Of a stretch of DNA of 31,510 bases, positions 1 to 7,537 are shown one piece after another. Numbering within the stretch: position 1 is the stretch's first letter; the number at the start of each line of letters is the position of its first letter. This DNA is from a virus, in the IMG/VR virus record IMGVR_UViG_3300010935_000107, positions 1 to 31,510 of that record; one strand, given 5' to 3'. The position numbers were made by a program, and so were the translations under genes. Below the pieces are notes generated by a model, which worked only from the letters and a program-made list of their open reading frames with translations, searched no databases and had not been told where the DNA came from.

Positions 1-1
1 A

Positions 2-1198
2 GGCCCGAGCGTACCAGGGAGGCCAGGGGGCCCCACGCCGCCGAGCCCGCCGGGACACCCCGGCGCCCCGACCGGGCCGATCACTCCCGGCGGTATCCCG
101 TTCACCTCGCCGCCGACGCAGCCGAACCCGCCATGGCACTCACCTATCAGGCCCCGCGGCCCAATCACTCCCGGCGGTATCCCGTGGACCGATCCGCCGC
201 CACCGCCGAACCCGCCGTGGGTCTCACCTCTCGCACCGAAAGGCCCGATCACTCCAGGGGCTGGGGGCCTCGCACACCCGAGCGTACCTGCCAACCCTAA
301 CCTGGAGTTCCTGGAAGGCTTCCACGTCAATCAGCGGCCTAACTCAAACACATCCGTTGACAGTGGGGCGTCCCTGTTCATCGGCCGCGGCACCGACTAC
401 AAGGGCTCCGACCTCGACCCGACGGTCGATACTGTGCAGGACCATTCCAGCGGTCCCGCCGGTGTCGTCAACTACATCGGAAGCACGGCGCAGGGCAGGG
501 ACGTCGGGCTCTACTCCATCTTCCACCCGTTCAATAACGGCTTCGCGGCTATCTCGCTGCGGCCTCAACTATGGATTAAAGGCGCTCCCAATTTCGAGCA
601 TAATCCACTCCTGGGCGCGGAAGCCTACAAAATGGAGGAGCGCACGCGGCCTTCCGTCCTGACGATTCGCGCATGGGGGGCGCAAAGCAACAGCGGGGAA
701 TGGGATTACATAAACCCCCCGGCATCGTCTCGCGCCCGCGGCGGGTCTGTGAACGGCGGCCTTCTTATCGCCCCATCCGAATTCGAGATGGAGGACTACC
801 TCGGCATCAACTCCAACGCCGACACCGATAACCCAGGCGCGAGCACCTACGTCACCTTTGCGCCCACGGTCGCGGTGGCTTTCGGCAAGCCGACCACGGG
901 AGGCACTCCATCCACCGGGTCTAAGCTCTTCCACCAGGACACGGACGGCGGGAAACTGACCCTATCCGAAAGGGGGGACCTGACCACACCGACCACGGAT
1001 ATCATTCTGGCCGCCCTAGACGGCGACGGCGAGGGGTATCTTGAGCTCGAGGGCACCGGCGCGGTCAAGCTCCCCAGCGGCACTACGGCGCAGAGACCGA
1101 CCACCGCCGTCGCGGGCATGCTGCGCCTCAACACGACGACAACGGCTCTAGAGTTCTACGACGGGTCGAGCTGGCAAACCATAACCGCCGCCATATAG
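2..1198 (+). CDS. Tail-fibre-like structural protein, 5' end outside window
   Basis: The frame is open from the left edge, so the start lies outside the window. The first ~95 residues are rich in Pro and Gly, with nine consecutive xxP triplets followed by a 28-residue repeat opening with GPITPG. A Ser/Asn/Gly-rich middle follows. The last ~45 residues (LPSGTTAQRP, then AGMLRLNTTTTALEFYDGSSW) match the terminal motif common in phage tail fibres and other virion surface proteins, where it is usually the C-terminal tip. The stop is at 1196-1198. I infer a virion fibre or appendage; the collagen-like N-terminus would be an extended polyproline-II stalk. Receptor specificity cannot be read from sequence. 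Minus-strand open frames here are composition shadows. Confidence 0.75.
   Translation, partial: GPSVPGRPGGPTPPSPPGHPGAPTGPITPGGIPFTSPPTQPNPPWHSPIRPRGPITPGGIPWTDPPPPPNPPWVSPLAPKGPITPGAGGLAHPSVPANPNLEFLEGFHVNQRPNSNTSVDSGASLFIGRGTDYKGSDLDPTVDTVQDHSSGPAGVVNYIGSTAQGRDVGLYSIFHPFNNGFAAISLRPQLWIKGAPNFEHNPLLGAEAYKMEERTRPSVLTIRAWGAQSNSGEWDYINPPASSRARGGSVNGGLLIAPSEFEMEDYLGINSNADTDNPGASTYVTFAPTVAVAFGKPTTGGTPSTGSKLFHQDTDGGKLTLSERGDLTTPTTDIILAALDGDGEGYLELEGTGAVKLPSGTTAQRPTTAVAGMLRLNTTTTALEFYDGSSWQTITAAI
74..268 (+). repeat. 84-bp in-frame tandem repeat in tail-fibre gene
   Basis: Units begin at 74, 158 and 242, exactly 84 bp (28 codons) apart. Each opens with Gly-Pro-Ile-Thr-Pro-Gly. The first two share GPITPGGIP and a PNPPW-x-SP core; the third is truncated after about nine residues. 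The period keeps the reading frame, so copy number could change without disrupting the protein. Confidence 0.8.
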
Positions 1199-1210
1199 AC
1201 TAGAGAGCCC

Positions 1211-1453
1211 ATGAACACCACCGCCCCCGAAGACGTCACGGATCTGGTAGACGCCCCGCAGAACGACCGCGACGACGCCCAGGCCAGAGCTGGCGCGTGC
1301 GCCGCTGAAATCAGCGAGATTCTAGAGAAGCACCGGTGCCGCATCATGCCGCGCATCGACCCGGCGACAATCGAGCCGGTAGGTTTGGCTGGTGACAAAA
1401 TCCAAATTCAAGCATCGTTCTGGATCGCCCCGCTGGCCGCACGCGCCGACTGA
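1211..1453 (+). CDS. Small conserved phage protein of unknown function
   Basis: 80 residues, starting 12 bp after the fibre gene behind a purine-rich AGAGAG leader. The core reads CAAEISEILEKHRCRI, then a proline-bearing strand-rich C-terminus (EPVGLAGDKIQIQASFWI). Small proteins with a helical AEIQAILEKH-type core followed by a short beta segment recur in many phages without assigned function; I recognise the type but not a role. It is soluble, with no signal or membrane segment. Confidence 0.6.
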   Translation: MNTTAPEDVTDLVDAPQNDRDDAQARAGACAAEISEILEKHRCRIMPRIDPATIEPVGLAGDKIQIQASFWIAPLAARAD

Positions 1454-1457
1454 GACC

Positions 1458-1730
1458 ATGACAAAAGAGCAGACCAAGGACTTCTTTTTCCGAGCGACGC
1501 CTGCGATTGTGTGGGCGCTTGTTGGCCTACTTTGGACGATGGAATCTACAAAGCGCGACGAGTATAGGCGCTTAGAGGAGCTGCGAGCCTCTGCCGAGGA
1601 CAGCCGGAACCTGGAGACACACAACAAAATCGCAGCTAAGTTAGACGCTATCTCGACGCGGGTGGACGCAAACACAATCCAAATTGCTATCATTGAAGAC
1701 CGTGAGAACCGACGGAAATCGGGCCTATGA
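1458..1730 (+). CDS. Small membrane-anchored coiled-coil protein
   Basis: 90 residues from the ATG at 1458, four bases after the preceding stop, with GAGACC just upstream. A longer in-frame start at 1392 lies inside the preceding gene and is less likely. One transmembrane segment (residues ~12-26, ATPAIVWALVGLLW) is followed by a long charged helix (RRLEELRASAEDSR onward) with heptad-like leucine and isoleucine spacing, so an N-terminal anchor and a coiled coil. The size, topology and clustering with two more membrane proteins resemble phage lysis cassettes (holin or spanin-like), but no diagnostic motif is present. Confidence 0.6.
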   Translation: MTKEQTKDFFFRATPAIVWALVGLLWTMESTKRDEYRRLEELRASAEDSRNLETHNKIAAKLDAISTRVDANTIQIAIIEDRENRRKSGL

Positions 1731-2001
1731 CCGTTGGATTCAAGCGGTTACGATTCTTGCCGCCCTATATGCGGCAGGCATGGCCTATTCGGTCAGGTCA
1801 ATAACTCCAGCACCAGCAACTACAATGCCTACCATCACCGAAGTTCTCCCCGCCGACTACTCGACCACTTGGGTTTCCGGCGGTCTGACCATGACGGTCA
1901 ACACCCGCCTAGCTGACTACAACGGCGACAAGACCTCCGCCGCCGCTGACCACAAGGCCAAGGTCGAAGCCCTCCTGGTGGAGTTCCCGAAGGATGCGTA
2001 G
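1702..2001 (+). CDS. Small single-pass membrane protein
   Basis: About 99 residues from a GTG at 1702, overlapping the upstream gene by 29 bp. TTG codons at 1684 and 1693 are alternative starts and none has a strong ribosome site, so the start is uncertain. A transmembrane helix (WIQAVTILAALYAAGMAYSV) lies near the N-terminus. A Pro/Thr linker and a soluble tail follow (LPADYSTTWVSGGLTMTVN, then an Ala/Lys helix). The overlap with 1458-1730 and with the next gene implies translational coupling. Function unknown; lysis-cassette membership is inference. Confidence 0.5.
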   Translation: MRTDGNRAYDRWIQAVTILAALYAAGMAYSVRSITPAPATTMPTITEVLPADYSTTWVSGGLTMTVNTRLADYNGDKTSAAADHKAKVEALLVEFPKDA

Positions 2002-2485
2002 GCTCTACGCCGCCGCCTTTCTCATTTCCATATCCTGCGCTGGCATGGCGACGGCGGGGAAGGAGACGGCAAAAGGCACAATCATTGGCCTGTTCGCATG
2101 GCTCGGCTCCTTCTTTGGGCCAGCGGGAACGGTCATTGGCTCGCTATTTTCCTTCTTGGCCGTGAAGCTGGCCGAGAAGGATGAAGCTGTCGAAGCGGCA
2201 GTAGACAACGCGGGGAACAGCGTCAAGGCCCTGGGATTGTATGACTCAATCGCCCTTTTCCTGGGCCAATGGGGGCTGGCCATCGTCGTCGTCTTACTCG
2301 TCATCTTGGTATTGAAGTGGGGCCACAAGCTCAACAAGGTTGAGAAGTTCACGGGAATCGACATTGACCGCGACGGGGACGTGGGCGAGGAAGGCTCTGT
2401 CCCTAAGGCCAGGGAAATCGAGAAGGTGAGGGGGAAATCGCCAGTGAATAGAAACGGCCCCGAAGCCGTCAATCCACCCAAATGA
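1994..2485 (+). CDS. Membrane protein with signal peptide, holin-like candidate
   Basis: 163 residues. The N-terminus (MRRLYAAAFLISISCAGMATAG) looks like a cleavable signal peptide with an AxA-type site. A hydrophobic Gly-rich stretch (GTIIGLFAWLGSFFGPAG, then IGSLFSFLAVKLA) and a strong transmembrane helix (WGLAIVVVLLVILVLKWG, residues ~92-112) follow. After the helix, TGIDIDRDGDVGEE looks like a single EF-hand-type Asp-rich loop, a motif I associate with phage and bacterial membrane proteins of unknown role. The start overlaps the preceding gene by 8 bp. It could be a holin or an assembly or exclusion membrane protein; the sequence does not decide. Confidence 0.55.
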   Translation: MRRLYAAAFLISISCAGMATAGKETAKGTIIGLFAWLGSFFGPAGTVIGSLFSFLAVKLAEKDEAVEAAVDNAGNSVKALGLYDSIALFLGQWGLAIVVVLLVILVLKWGHKLNKVEKFTGIDIDRDGDVGEEGSVPKAREIEKVRGKSPVNRNGPEAVNPPK

Positions 2486-3099
2486 CAAGCCCCGAGACCT
2501 CAGCGCAAAGCGCCTCCGCAGAGCATACACTGCCCGAGCGGTATCGCGCTGCCCAGTTCGCAACCTTCGAGAGTGTCATGTCGAAGGAGTGGCTCGTCGT
2601 CACCGGGCAATGGCTCCACTCCCAGCGCGGCCTCTTCACCCGGGCCGGTGACGACGGGCGCGGGCAGTTCAACTATGAGTTGCGCGAGGTGGACGACATC
2701 CATGCCCCCTTCGCCGATTTGCGGGCGGCCCTAACTGCGCGGCTCACTGAGGCGGTCAAACGAGTTGGGGTATCAGACTTTGACCTCGACCACATCGAGT
2801 GCCACGCCAGCCTCTACCACCACGGCAGCCACTACGCATGGCACTCTGACAAGTCTGAGGGGGGTGATACCCGGCGGCTGGCCTATGCGCTCTACATGCA
2901 CACCGACCCGCGCATGTTCGCGGGCGGTGAGCTGGAGTTCCTCGACGGCACGACCGTCGACGCCTCCCACAATAGGCTCGTCGTCTTCGAGCCCGGCCAG
3001 CAGCACCGCGTCCGGCGCGTTGAGTGCTGGTCTGCAGACTTTCTCCACGGTCGGTGGGCCGTCTTCGGCTGGATCCACGGCCGCCCCGAAAACCCCTAG
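2482..3099 (+). CDS. 2OG-Fe(II) oxygenase, prolyl-4-hydroxylase-like
   Basis: 205 residues, start in an ATGA overlap with the preceding stop. The double-stranded beta-helix signature is visible: Fe ligands H121 and D123 in WHSDKSE, the turn GGELEF at 148-153, the distal Fe ligand H175 in GQQHRV, and a basic residue near R191 in GRWAVFGWIH that suits 2-oxoglutarate binding. The arrangement matches the P4H alpha-subunit-like branch of the superfamily. Such enzymes hydroxylate a substrate using Fe(II), O2 and 2-oxoglutarate. The substrate is not evident; the nearby proline-rich fibre is an attractive but unproven candidate, and nucleic-acid or small-molecule substrates are alternatives. Confidence 0.82.
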   Translation: MTSPETSAQSASAEHTLPERYRAAQFATFESVMSKEWLVVTGQWLHSQRGLFTRAGDDGRGQFNYELREVDDIHAPFADLRAALTARLTEAVKRVGVSDFDLDHIECHASLYHHGSHYAWHSDKSEGGDTRRLAYALYMHTDPRMFAGGELEFLDGTTVDASHNRLVVFEPGQQHRVRRVECWSADFLHGRWAVFGWIHGRPENP

Positions 3100-3120
3100 G
3101 TTCCTGATAGACTCCCGAAC

Positions 3121-4020
3121 ATGGCTAATACCTTTACCACAGCCGCCTACCCCGCGACCACCGACGCCGTAAATCTCTCGTCGGTCAACTGGACCGCCAC
3201 GCTCGACGGCACCGCTCAAGGGGGCTTCGCCGTTATCCCCGCCGCCACCGGTGTCTTCCCAGGCGTCGAGTTTTTCCGTGGCGGCCTAGCCACCAGCCAG
3301 TCGTCGCTAGACGACCCGCTCTGTCAAGCTCTGGAAGGTATTAGCAATGCAATGGTCTCGCGAGATACTGGGAACACGAATCGACTGTTCATCATGGCAC
3401 CCGACTACCCCGAGGGTGACGGCGGACGGACTGGAGGCACCGCCGGAGCCGGAACAGATGAGTTTGGCGGTGTCGATTTGGAATCCTGCGCCCTTTGCTT
3501 CGGGTCCATGTCCGAATTTGGTAAAGCCGACGGCGACCTTCGGGCCGTCATGGGGACTAGCCGGGGCGGTATGGAATCCCTGATGTACCTGAGGGCCTAC
3601 AAGCGCAAGCCGAAGTGCGTCGTGCTCTGGAACCCGTTTATCAACGTCGTGGACTGGAATAACGTAGCGGCCGCCACGCAGGACGACATCGCAGCCATGA
3701 TCCCCGGCTTCACCAGCCCAGCCCCCGACACTTTCGCAGCCCTGAGCCCTAGCGAGAAAAAGTCGCTCTTCACCCGTAGCCCCGTGCAGTGGGCCAACGA
3801 GCTCCCCGACGTGCCATACCTCGTCTTGCACGGAGATAACGACACGACCGCGAAGCGAGAGTGGGTCAACGCCCTGGTGCAGAACATGTCCGGCGCGGGG
3901 CTCAACGTGGAGTATCGCCTGATCGCTAACGGCGGCCACGTCTTTGCCAACGAGGCGCTAAACGCGGCGGTTAACCGGACCGTCGATTTCCTGTCGACTC
4001 ATCTGAGACGTGACCCGTAG
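3121..4020 (+). CDS. Alpha/beta hydrolase, prolyl-oligopeptidase/esterase-like
   Basis: 299 residues. The nucleophile elbow is MGTSRGG with S147. An acid candidate lies in LVLHGDNDTT (D239 or D241) and the His is H273 in ANGGHVF, giving the ordered Ser-Asp-His triad of the alpha/beta hydrolase fold, closest in style to S9 peptidase or dienelactone-hydrolase-like enzymes. The first ~90 residues may form a small cap or beta region. No signal peptide is visible. Position next to the fibre and oxygenase genes suggests a virion- or envelope-directed esterase (for example surface-polymer deacylation) or a lysis-associated esterase; both are inference. The 3' end overlaps the convergent gene by 50 bp. 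Confidence 0.8.
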   Translation: MANTFTTAAYPATTDAVNLSSVNWTATLDGTAQGGFAVIPAATGVFPGVEFFRGGLATSQSSLDDPLCQALEGISNAMVSRDTGNTNRLFIMAPDYPEGDGGRTGGTAGAGTDEFGGVDLESCALCFGSMSEFGKADGDLRAVMGTSRGGMESLMYLRAYKRKPKCVVLWNPFINVVDWNNVAAATQDDIAAMIPGFTSPAPDTFAALSPSEKKSLFTRSPVQWANELPDVPYLVLHGDNDTTAKREWVNALVQNMSGAGLNVEYRLIANGGHVFANEALNAAVNRTVDFLSTHLRRDP

Positions 4021-4342
4021 TCGCCCCGCTAGGGCCTAGACCGGCCTCAGCCTTGAGACGGTTCAGCACGTCCCCCGGCGTGTGACCATCCCAATCGGGC
4101 GCCTTGACCAGCGGGGCCGCGTGGCATAGCCCCCACCACTCATCGCGCAGATGATAGGTGATGAGCTGCCCGGTGCCCTCGAGGTAGACGCCGGCGACGA
4201 ACCAGCCACCGCCGAAGCAGACTTCCCCGGTGGCGTGACGCCGTGACTTCCAAGCGGTCGGGTTATCACGAATCAGGGCGCAGAACAGCGCCATGCGGTG
4301 CTCGTAAAGCTCCCCCATCGTGTGGTGCTCGTCGCGGATCAC
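3971..4342 (-). CDS. Small conserved phage protein with WDGHT motif
   Basis: 123 residues, last gene of the minus-strand operon. The start at 4342 overlaps the upstream stop in an ATGA; an internal ATG at 4318 is an alternative. Visible motifs are AWKSRRHATG, GGGWFVAGV, TYHLRDEWW and APDWDGHTPGDVLNRL. This is a recurrent phage family of unknown function in which a Trp-rich beta core ends in WDGHTxxDVLxRL. The C-terminal ~25 residues are low-complexity and overlap the hydrolase 3' end on the other strand. Confidence 0.7.
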   Translation of the reverse strand: MIRDEHHTMGELYEHRMALFCALIRDNPTAWKSRRHATGEVCFGGGWFVAGVYLEGTGQLITYHLRDEWWGLCHAAPLVKAPDWDGHTPGDVLNRLKAEAGLGPSGATTGHVSDESTGNRRSG

Positions 4343-4581
4343 TTCGTCAACGCCTCCTCACGCGATCGGTCTAGGGCCGCCTGGACTTCCAGCGCCGTAA
4401 GACCTAGACCTTTAGCCATCCTGGCGACCGTCCACGCAGGGGGCACCGCTGCGCCGCTGAAATTCCGGTAGAGTTGAGACTTGTGTACCCCGCACTTCTC
4501 AGCCATCGTGGCCATTGTGCGCGGTCTCCGCGTCGGGTCGGCATATCTAGCCTCCCGGTCAATGAGCTGACGGAAGTTCAC
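4339..4581 (-). CDS. XRE/Cro-type HTH regulator
   Basis: 80 residues from a GTG at 4581 that overlaps the preceding TGA (GTGA), which supports this start over the longer frame beginning at 4665. The helix-turn-helix reads TMATMAEKCGVHKSQLYRNFSG, with a following helix (WTVARMAKGLGLTALEVQAAL), typical of single-domain Cro/CI-family DNA-binding proteins. It would act as a small repressor or operon autoregulator. It lies downstream of the polymerase in the early operon, so it would accumulate as that operon is expressed. Confidence 0.75.
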   Translation of the reverse strand: MNFRQLIDREARYADPTRRPRTMATMAEKCGVHKSQLYRNFSGAAVPPAWTVARMAKGLGLTALEVQAALDRSREEALTK

Positions 4582-4754
4582 GCCAGTAACCGCCACAGCA
4601 TCGTACCGAGGAATCCGGTCGAGACGGCGATAACCAAGACGAAAGCGAGGCGCGTCAATGCCCACGTTTCAGCTACCAGTTCCTCGGCGAGGCGACCCTG
4701 GCCACCATCGATGAGGGGGAATTCTTCTGGGTTGGATTCGTTCATGTTCCCCAT
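4578..4754 (-). CDS. Small C-tail-anchored membrane protein
   Basis: About 58 residues from the ATG at 4754. A TTG at 4781 overlapping the polymerase stop and an ATG at 4745 with GGGGA just upstream are alternatives. An acidic N-terminal part (NESNPEEFPLIDGGQ) and an amphipathic helix precede a C-terminal transmembrane helix (LAFVLVIAVSTGFLGTMLW), so a tail-anchored topology. It is coupled to the XRE gene by GTGA overlap. Function unknown; a membrane-targeted early protein such as a superinfection or host-takeover factor is possible. Confidence 0.55.
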   Translation of the reverse strand: MGNMNESNPEEFPLIDGGQGRLAEELVAETWALTRLAFVLVIAVSTGFLGTMLWRLLA

Positions 4755-4777
4755 TGTCGCGCCGTGTCCGGCCCGTG

Positions 4778-6835
4778 TCAACCTCTAAAATACGTTGAGC
4801 GGTAGCCCTCGGCTGCCAGCGGTAGCCCGCCGGCCCATGTCGGCGCCACCGCTAGGGCCTGCTCGAAGTGCTGGACCGAGCCCTCGCCAGCATCCACCTC
4901 AGCCACCAGGGAGTCGTGGACGTGCATCACCAGGCGATATGGGTCCTCGCGGTCGAGGCGCACCGTAGCGGCCGCGAGCAGGTCTCTGGCGACCGCCTGG
5001 GTCACGTTCTCAGCTAACTTCCCGCCGTAGGTAGACTCCTCGACCATGCTCGACTTGTCCTTGCCCATGGTGAAAAACCGAATCTCCTCGCGCACGATGT
5101 CCTTCTCCTCGATGTTGCCCTCATCGTCGACAATCTTGATGGTCGTCTCGGTCATTACCAGCCGAGGCCGCCAGTAGCGCAGGGTGCGCCCACTCGGCAG
5201 AATGAGCCCCAGGCACCCCCGGCTCGCGATGGCCGAGATACGCCCGGCGCGGAAGGTCGTCCCCGGCTCGTCGATAGCGAGCTTGGCCGCCTCCTCGATG
5301 TCGCGCCAAAAGCCGACGATAGCGGCGTTGGCCTCGCGCCAAGCCTTCTGGATGCGCCGCGCCTCCTTGAGGTCCAGGGCGATTCCCCACTTCGCGGCGG
5401 TGGCGACGAAGGTCAGAACCCCCATGCCGTAGCCGAGGGCCAGGGTCGCCACCTTGCCCAGCGGTCGGCTGTCGCTGCCGATGTCTCGCGCAGCCTTGAC
5501 GTAGATGTCCTCACCCCTGGCGAAGACGTCCAGCACGTCAGCCTGGCCCGCGAGCCAAGCGACGACACGGGCCTCGATGGCCGACCAGTCGGCGGCGATC
5601 AACTCCTTCCCCGGTGCCGCACAGAGAATCGAGCGCAGGCAGGAGCTAACAGCTTCAAGCGGCCGGTCGACTAGAAACTTGAGGCCCTCAAGGTCGCGCC
5701 CCCTGATGCACTCGCGCACGGCGTCGGCGAGGTCGCCCAGCTTGTCCTTGGGTAGGTTGTGGACCTGCAGGCCGGAGCTGGTCCAGCGGCCAGTACCAGC
5801 ACCGTAGAGCTGCAGGGCGAAGCGCAGCCGGCCGTCGCGCCCGACCATATCGGCTACCCTGGCGAGCTTGGATAGCGAGGTCGCCTTCGTGGACTCCAGG
5901 CGGTTCTGCAGCACCATCCGCACGTCTGGATGAACGTCCTCCTGCGCGAGCATTTCCACGACGGCAGCCTTGTCGGTCGATTCGCTCTTGCGGTGGACGA
6001 CCTTGCCGTCGACCGTCTTCTTCCGCGTGCGGGTAGGGATAGCTACCCCGTGCGCCTTGAGGAACACCTTTAGCGCCGACGGGTTGCGGGAGTCCTTAAC
6101 GTGGATCGCACGCCAATCGGTGGCACCGGTGAGGACTTCGGTGTCGAGCTCGGCCTTGCGGGCAAGCACGACCGCCATGCAGTCTTCGGCAAACTTCCGG
6201 TCGAGGTACACGCCGCGGGCGTTGATTCTCTTGTCGACGCGGTAGGCCAGCTCTTCGGCTATACCTAACGGCTTGAGCCGATAGAAGCAGTCGAGCGTGG
6301 CGCCTACATCATCCCGGCAGTAGGCGACCAGCCGCGCCCGGTTTGGCCGCGTGTCGTGGGCATTGCTCCACCGGCCTACCCCGGCCGCAGTGAGCTTGCA
6401 CATCTTGAGCATAAGGGCCTTGCCCTCGGTGTCTTTCTGGACGGGGCAACCCAGGGCCTTAGCGAGCCCGCCGAGACTCATCGGCAGATTGACGGCGAGG
6501 CCGCGGATCTGCGTGTCGTCGACCTGCTCAAGTTCCAGGGCCGGGAAGCCGTAGCGCGGCTCGAGGATGTTCCTCCAAATGGATATTTCGAAGGAGGCAT
6601 TGTGCGCGACGACCTTACCCCCTGCGGTGATGAAGTCGACGACACCGCCGGGGAGCTCATCGCCGGGCTCCCAGGTGACGTAGTTATAGCGGCCGTCACG
6701 CTCGGCATAGCCGAAGACCACGCAGTAGACATCGGTGCTCTCGTCGGCCGCATAGGCCCACTGGCCGACCCGTTTGAGGTCCGCCGCGCTCGCGGTCTCA
6801 ATGTCGACCGCTAGGATGCCTTTAGATGGATTCAT
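4778..6835 (-). CDS. Phage family A DNA polymerase with 3'-5' exonuclease
   Basis: 685 residues from the ATG at 6835; a longer frame from a GTG at 6907 runs through a hairpin and adds a non-family extension. The exonuclease domain shows motif I DIET (11-14), motif II HNASFE (78-83) and motif III YCRDD (172-176). The polymerase domain shows motif A DWSAIEAR (D416), motif B RPLGKVATLALGYG (K461, Y469) and motif C HVHDS (H640, D641). All catalytic carboxylates are present, so an active replicative DNA polymerase with proofreading is expected. No 5' nuclease domain is present. It sits directly downstream of the DUF2815 SSB and DUF2800 nuclease genes, an arrangement seen in many phages. Confidence 0.95.
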   Translation of the reverse strand: MNPSKGILAVDIETASAADLKRVGQWAYAADESTDVYCVVFGYAERDGRYNYVTWEPGDELPGGVVDFITAGGKVVAHNASFEISIWRNILEPRYGFPALELEQVDDTQIRGLAVNLPMSLGGLAKALGCPVQKDTEGKALMLKMCKLTAAGVGRWSNAHDTRPNRARLVAYCRDDVGATLDCFYRLKPLGIAEELAYRVDKRINARGVYLDRKFAEDCMAVVLARKAELDTEVLTGATDWRAIHVKDSRNPSALKVFLKAHGVAIPTRTRKKTVDGKVVHRKSESTDKAAVVEMLAQEDVHPDVRMVLQNRLESTKATSLSKLARVADMVGRDGRLRFALQLYGAGTGRWTSSGLQVHNLPKDKLGDLADAVRECIRGRDLEGLKFLVDRPLEAVSSCLRSILCAAPGKELIAADWSAIEARVVAWLAGQADVLDVFARGEDIYVKAARDIGSDSRPLGKVATLALGYGMGVLTFVATAAKWGIALDLKEARRIQKAWREANAAIVGFWRDIEEAAKLAIDEPGTTFRAGRISAIASRGCLGLILPSGRTLRYWRPRLVMTETTIKIVDDEGNIEEKDIVREEIRFFTMGKDKSSMVEESTYGGKLAENVTQAVARDLLAAATVRLDREDPYRLVMHVHDSLVAEVDAGEGSVQHFEQALAVAPTWAGGLPLAAEGYRSTYFRG

Positions 6836-6866
6836 AAAAGAAGGTGCCCAGGGCGGGGCCGGGTTA

Positions 6867-6894
6867 GGTCTAGCAACCCCCACGGTGCTAGACC
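6867..6894. promoter_or_regulatory. Perfect 9-bp inverted repeat upstream of polymerase
   Basis: GGTCTAGCA at 6867-6875 pairs perfectly with TGCTAGACC at 6886-6894 across a 10-base loop. It occupies the 88-bp gap between the DUF2815 stop and the polymerase ATG. No T-run follows on either strand, so a classical terminator is unlikely. It could be an operator or an mRNA hairpin that tunes polymerase expression. Confidence 0.5.
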
Positions 6895-6923
6895 ATACCG
6901 ACCCCACCCCAATCGTTTACAGT

Positions 6924-7526
6924 CTAGCCGAGGAGGTCGTCGATTCCATCGGCGTTATCGCCGTCGAGGTCGTCGTCCTCGTTCATGAAGTCCTCGACGG
7001 CGACCTCTCCGAAGACTTCACGGGCAGCCTTGCGGCCGTCGAGGCGGGTATCCTCACGGATCAACTGCACGGCGTTGAGCGAGAAGCTCACGCCCTTACC
7101 GCCGGTCTCATGCTCCCATCCGTAGGCGATCAAGTGGAAGCGGCACCAGCAGCCAGGGAAGACCCGCTCGGAGTCAAGAATCGCCTGCTTCTTCTGGTCC
7201 AACACAGACGGTTGGTACCCACTCTTGGAGTTCAAGTAGCGCCAGCCCTCGTCGTACCCGGCGAGCGGCTTTTCCGGGTCGCGGTCGTCGCACTTTTTGA
7301 GCGGGTTGTTGCGCGGGACGAGCTTGATTACCTTGCCCCACTTCTCGACCATCGCGGCCTTGACAACCTCGACGAGCGGGGACATGTCGTAGTCGGGAGG
7401 GAACAGCAGCGCGGCCTGGTACTTGAGGTCGTTAGGCTTCGACTTGCTGGTAGGCTTGGGCTCGAAGAGCGCGGGGAAAGCCAGACGGACCGGCTCGGTG
7501 ACGATTTCAGTTTCGTTAAGTTCCAT
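6924..7526 (-). CDS. DUF2815 single-stranded DNA-binding protein
   Basis: 200 residues. The family features are an N-terminal strand-rich part (RLAFPALFEPKP), a central conserved stretch with GYDEGWRYLNSKS, and FPGCWCRFHLIAYGWE followed by GKGVSFSLNAVQL. DUF2815 proteins are OB-fold ssDNA-binding proteins of the T7 gp2.5 type. The C-terminus is a strongly acidic tail (EDDDLDGDNADGIDDLLG) ending in hydrophobics, as in SSBs that recruit partner enzymes. It should coat template DNA and contact the polymerase encoded immediately downstream. Confidence 0.88.
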   Translation of the reverse strand: MELNETEIVTEPVRLAFPALFEPKPTSKSKPNDLKYQAALLFPPDYDMSPLVEVVKAAMVEKWGKVIKLVPRNNPLKKCDDRDPEKPLAGYDEGWRYLNSKSGYQPSVLDQKKQAILDSERVFPGCWCRFHLIAYGWEHETGGKGVSFSLNAVQLIREDTRLDGRKAAREVFGEVAVEDFMNEDDDLDGDNADGIDDLLG

Positions 7527-7537
7527 GGTTCAAAGTT

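Noticed and set aside
569-934. Minus-strand ORF opposite the fibre gene
   Set aside because: High-GC shadow with no coupling, no ribosome site and an unlikely composition.
6836-6907. N-terminal extension of the polymerase from a GTG
   Set aside because: Runs through a perfect hairpin and lacks family similarity; the exonuclease motif DIET lies about ten residues from the ATG at 6835, as usual.
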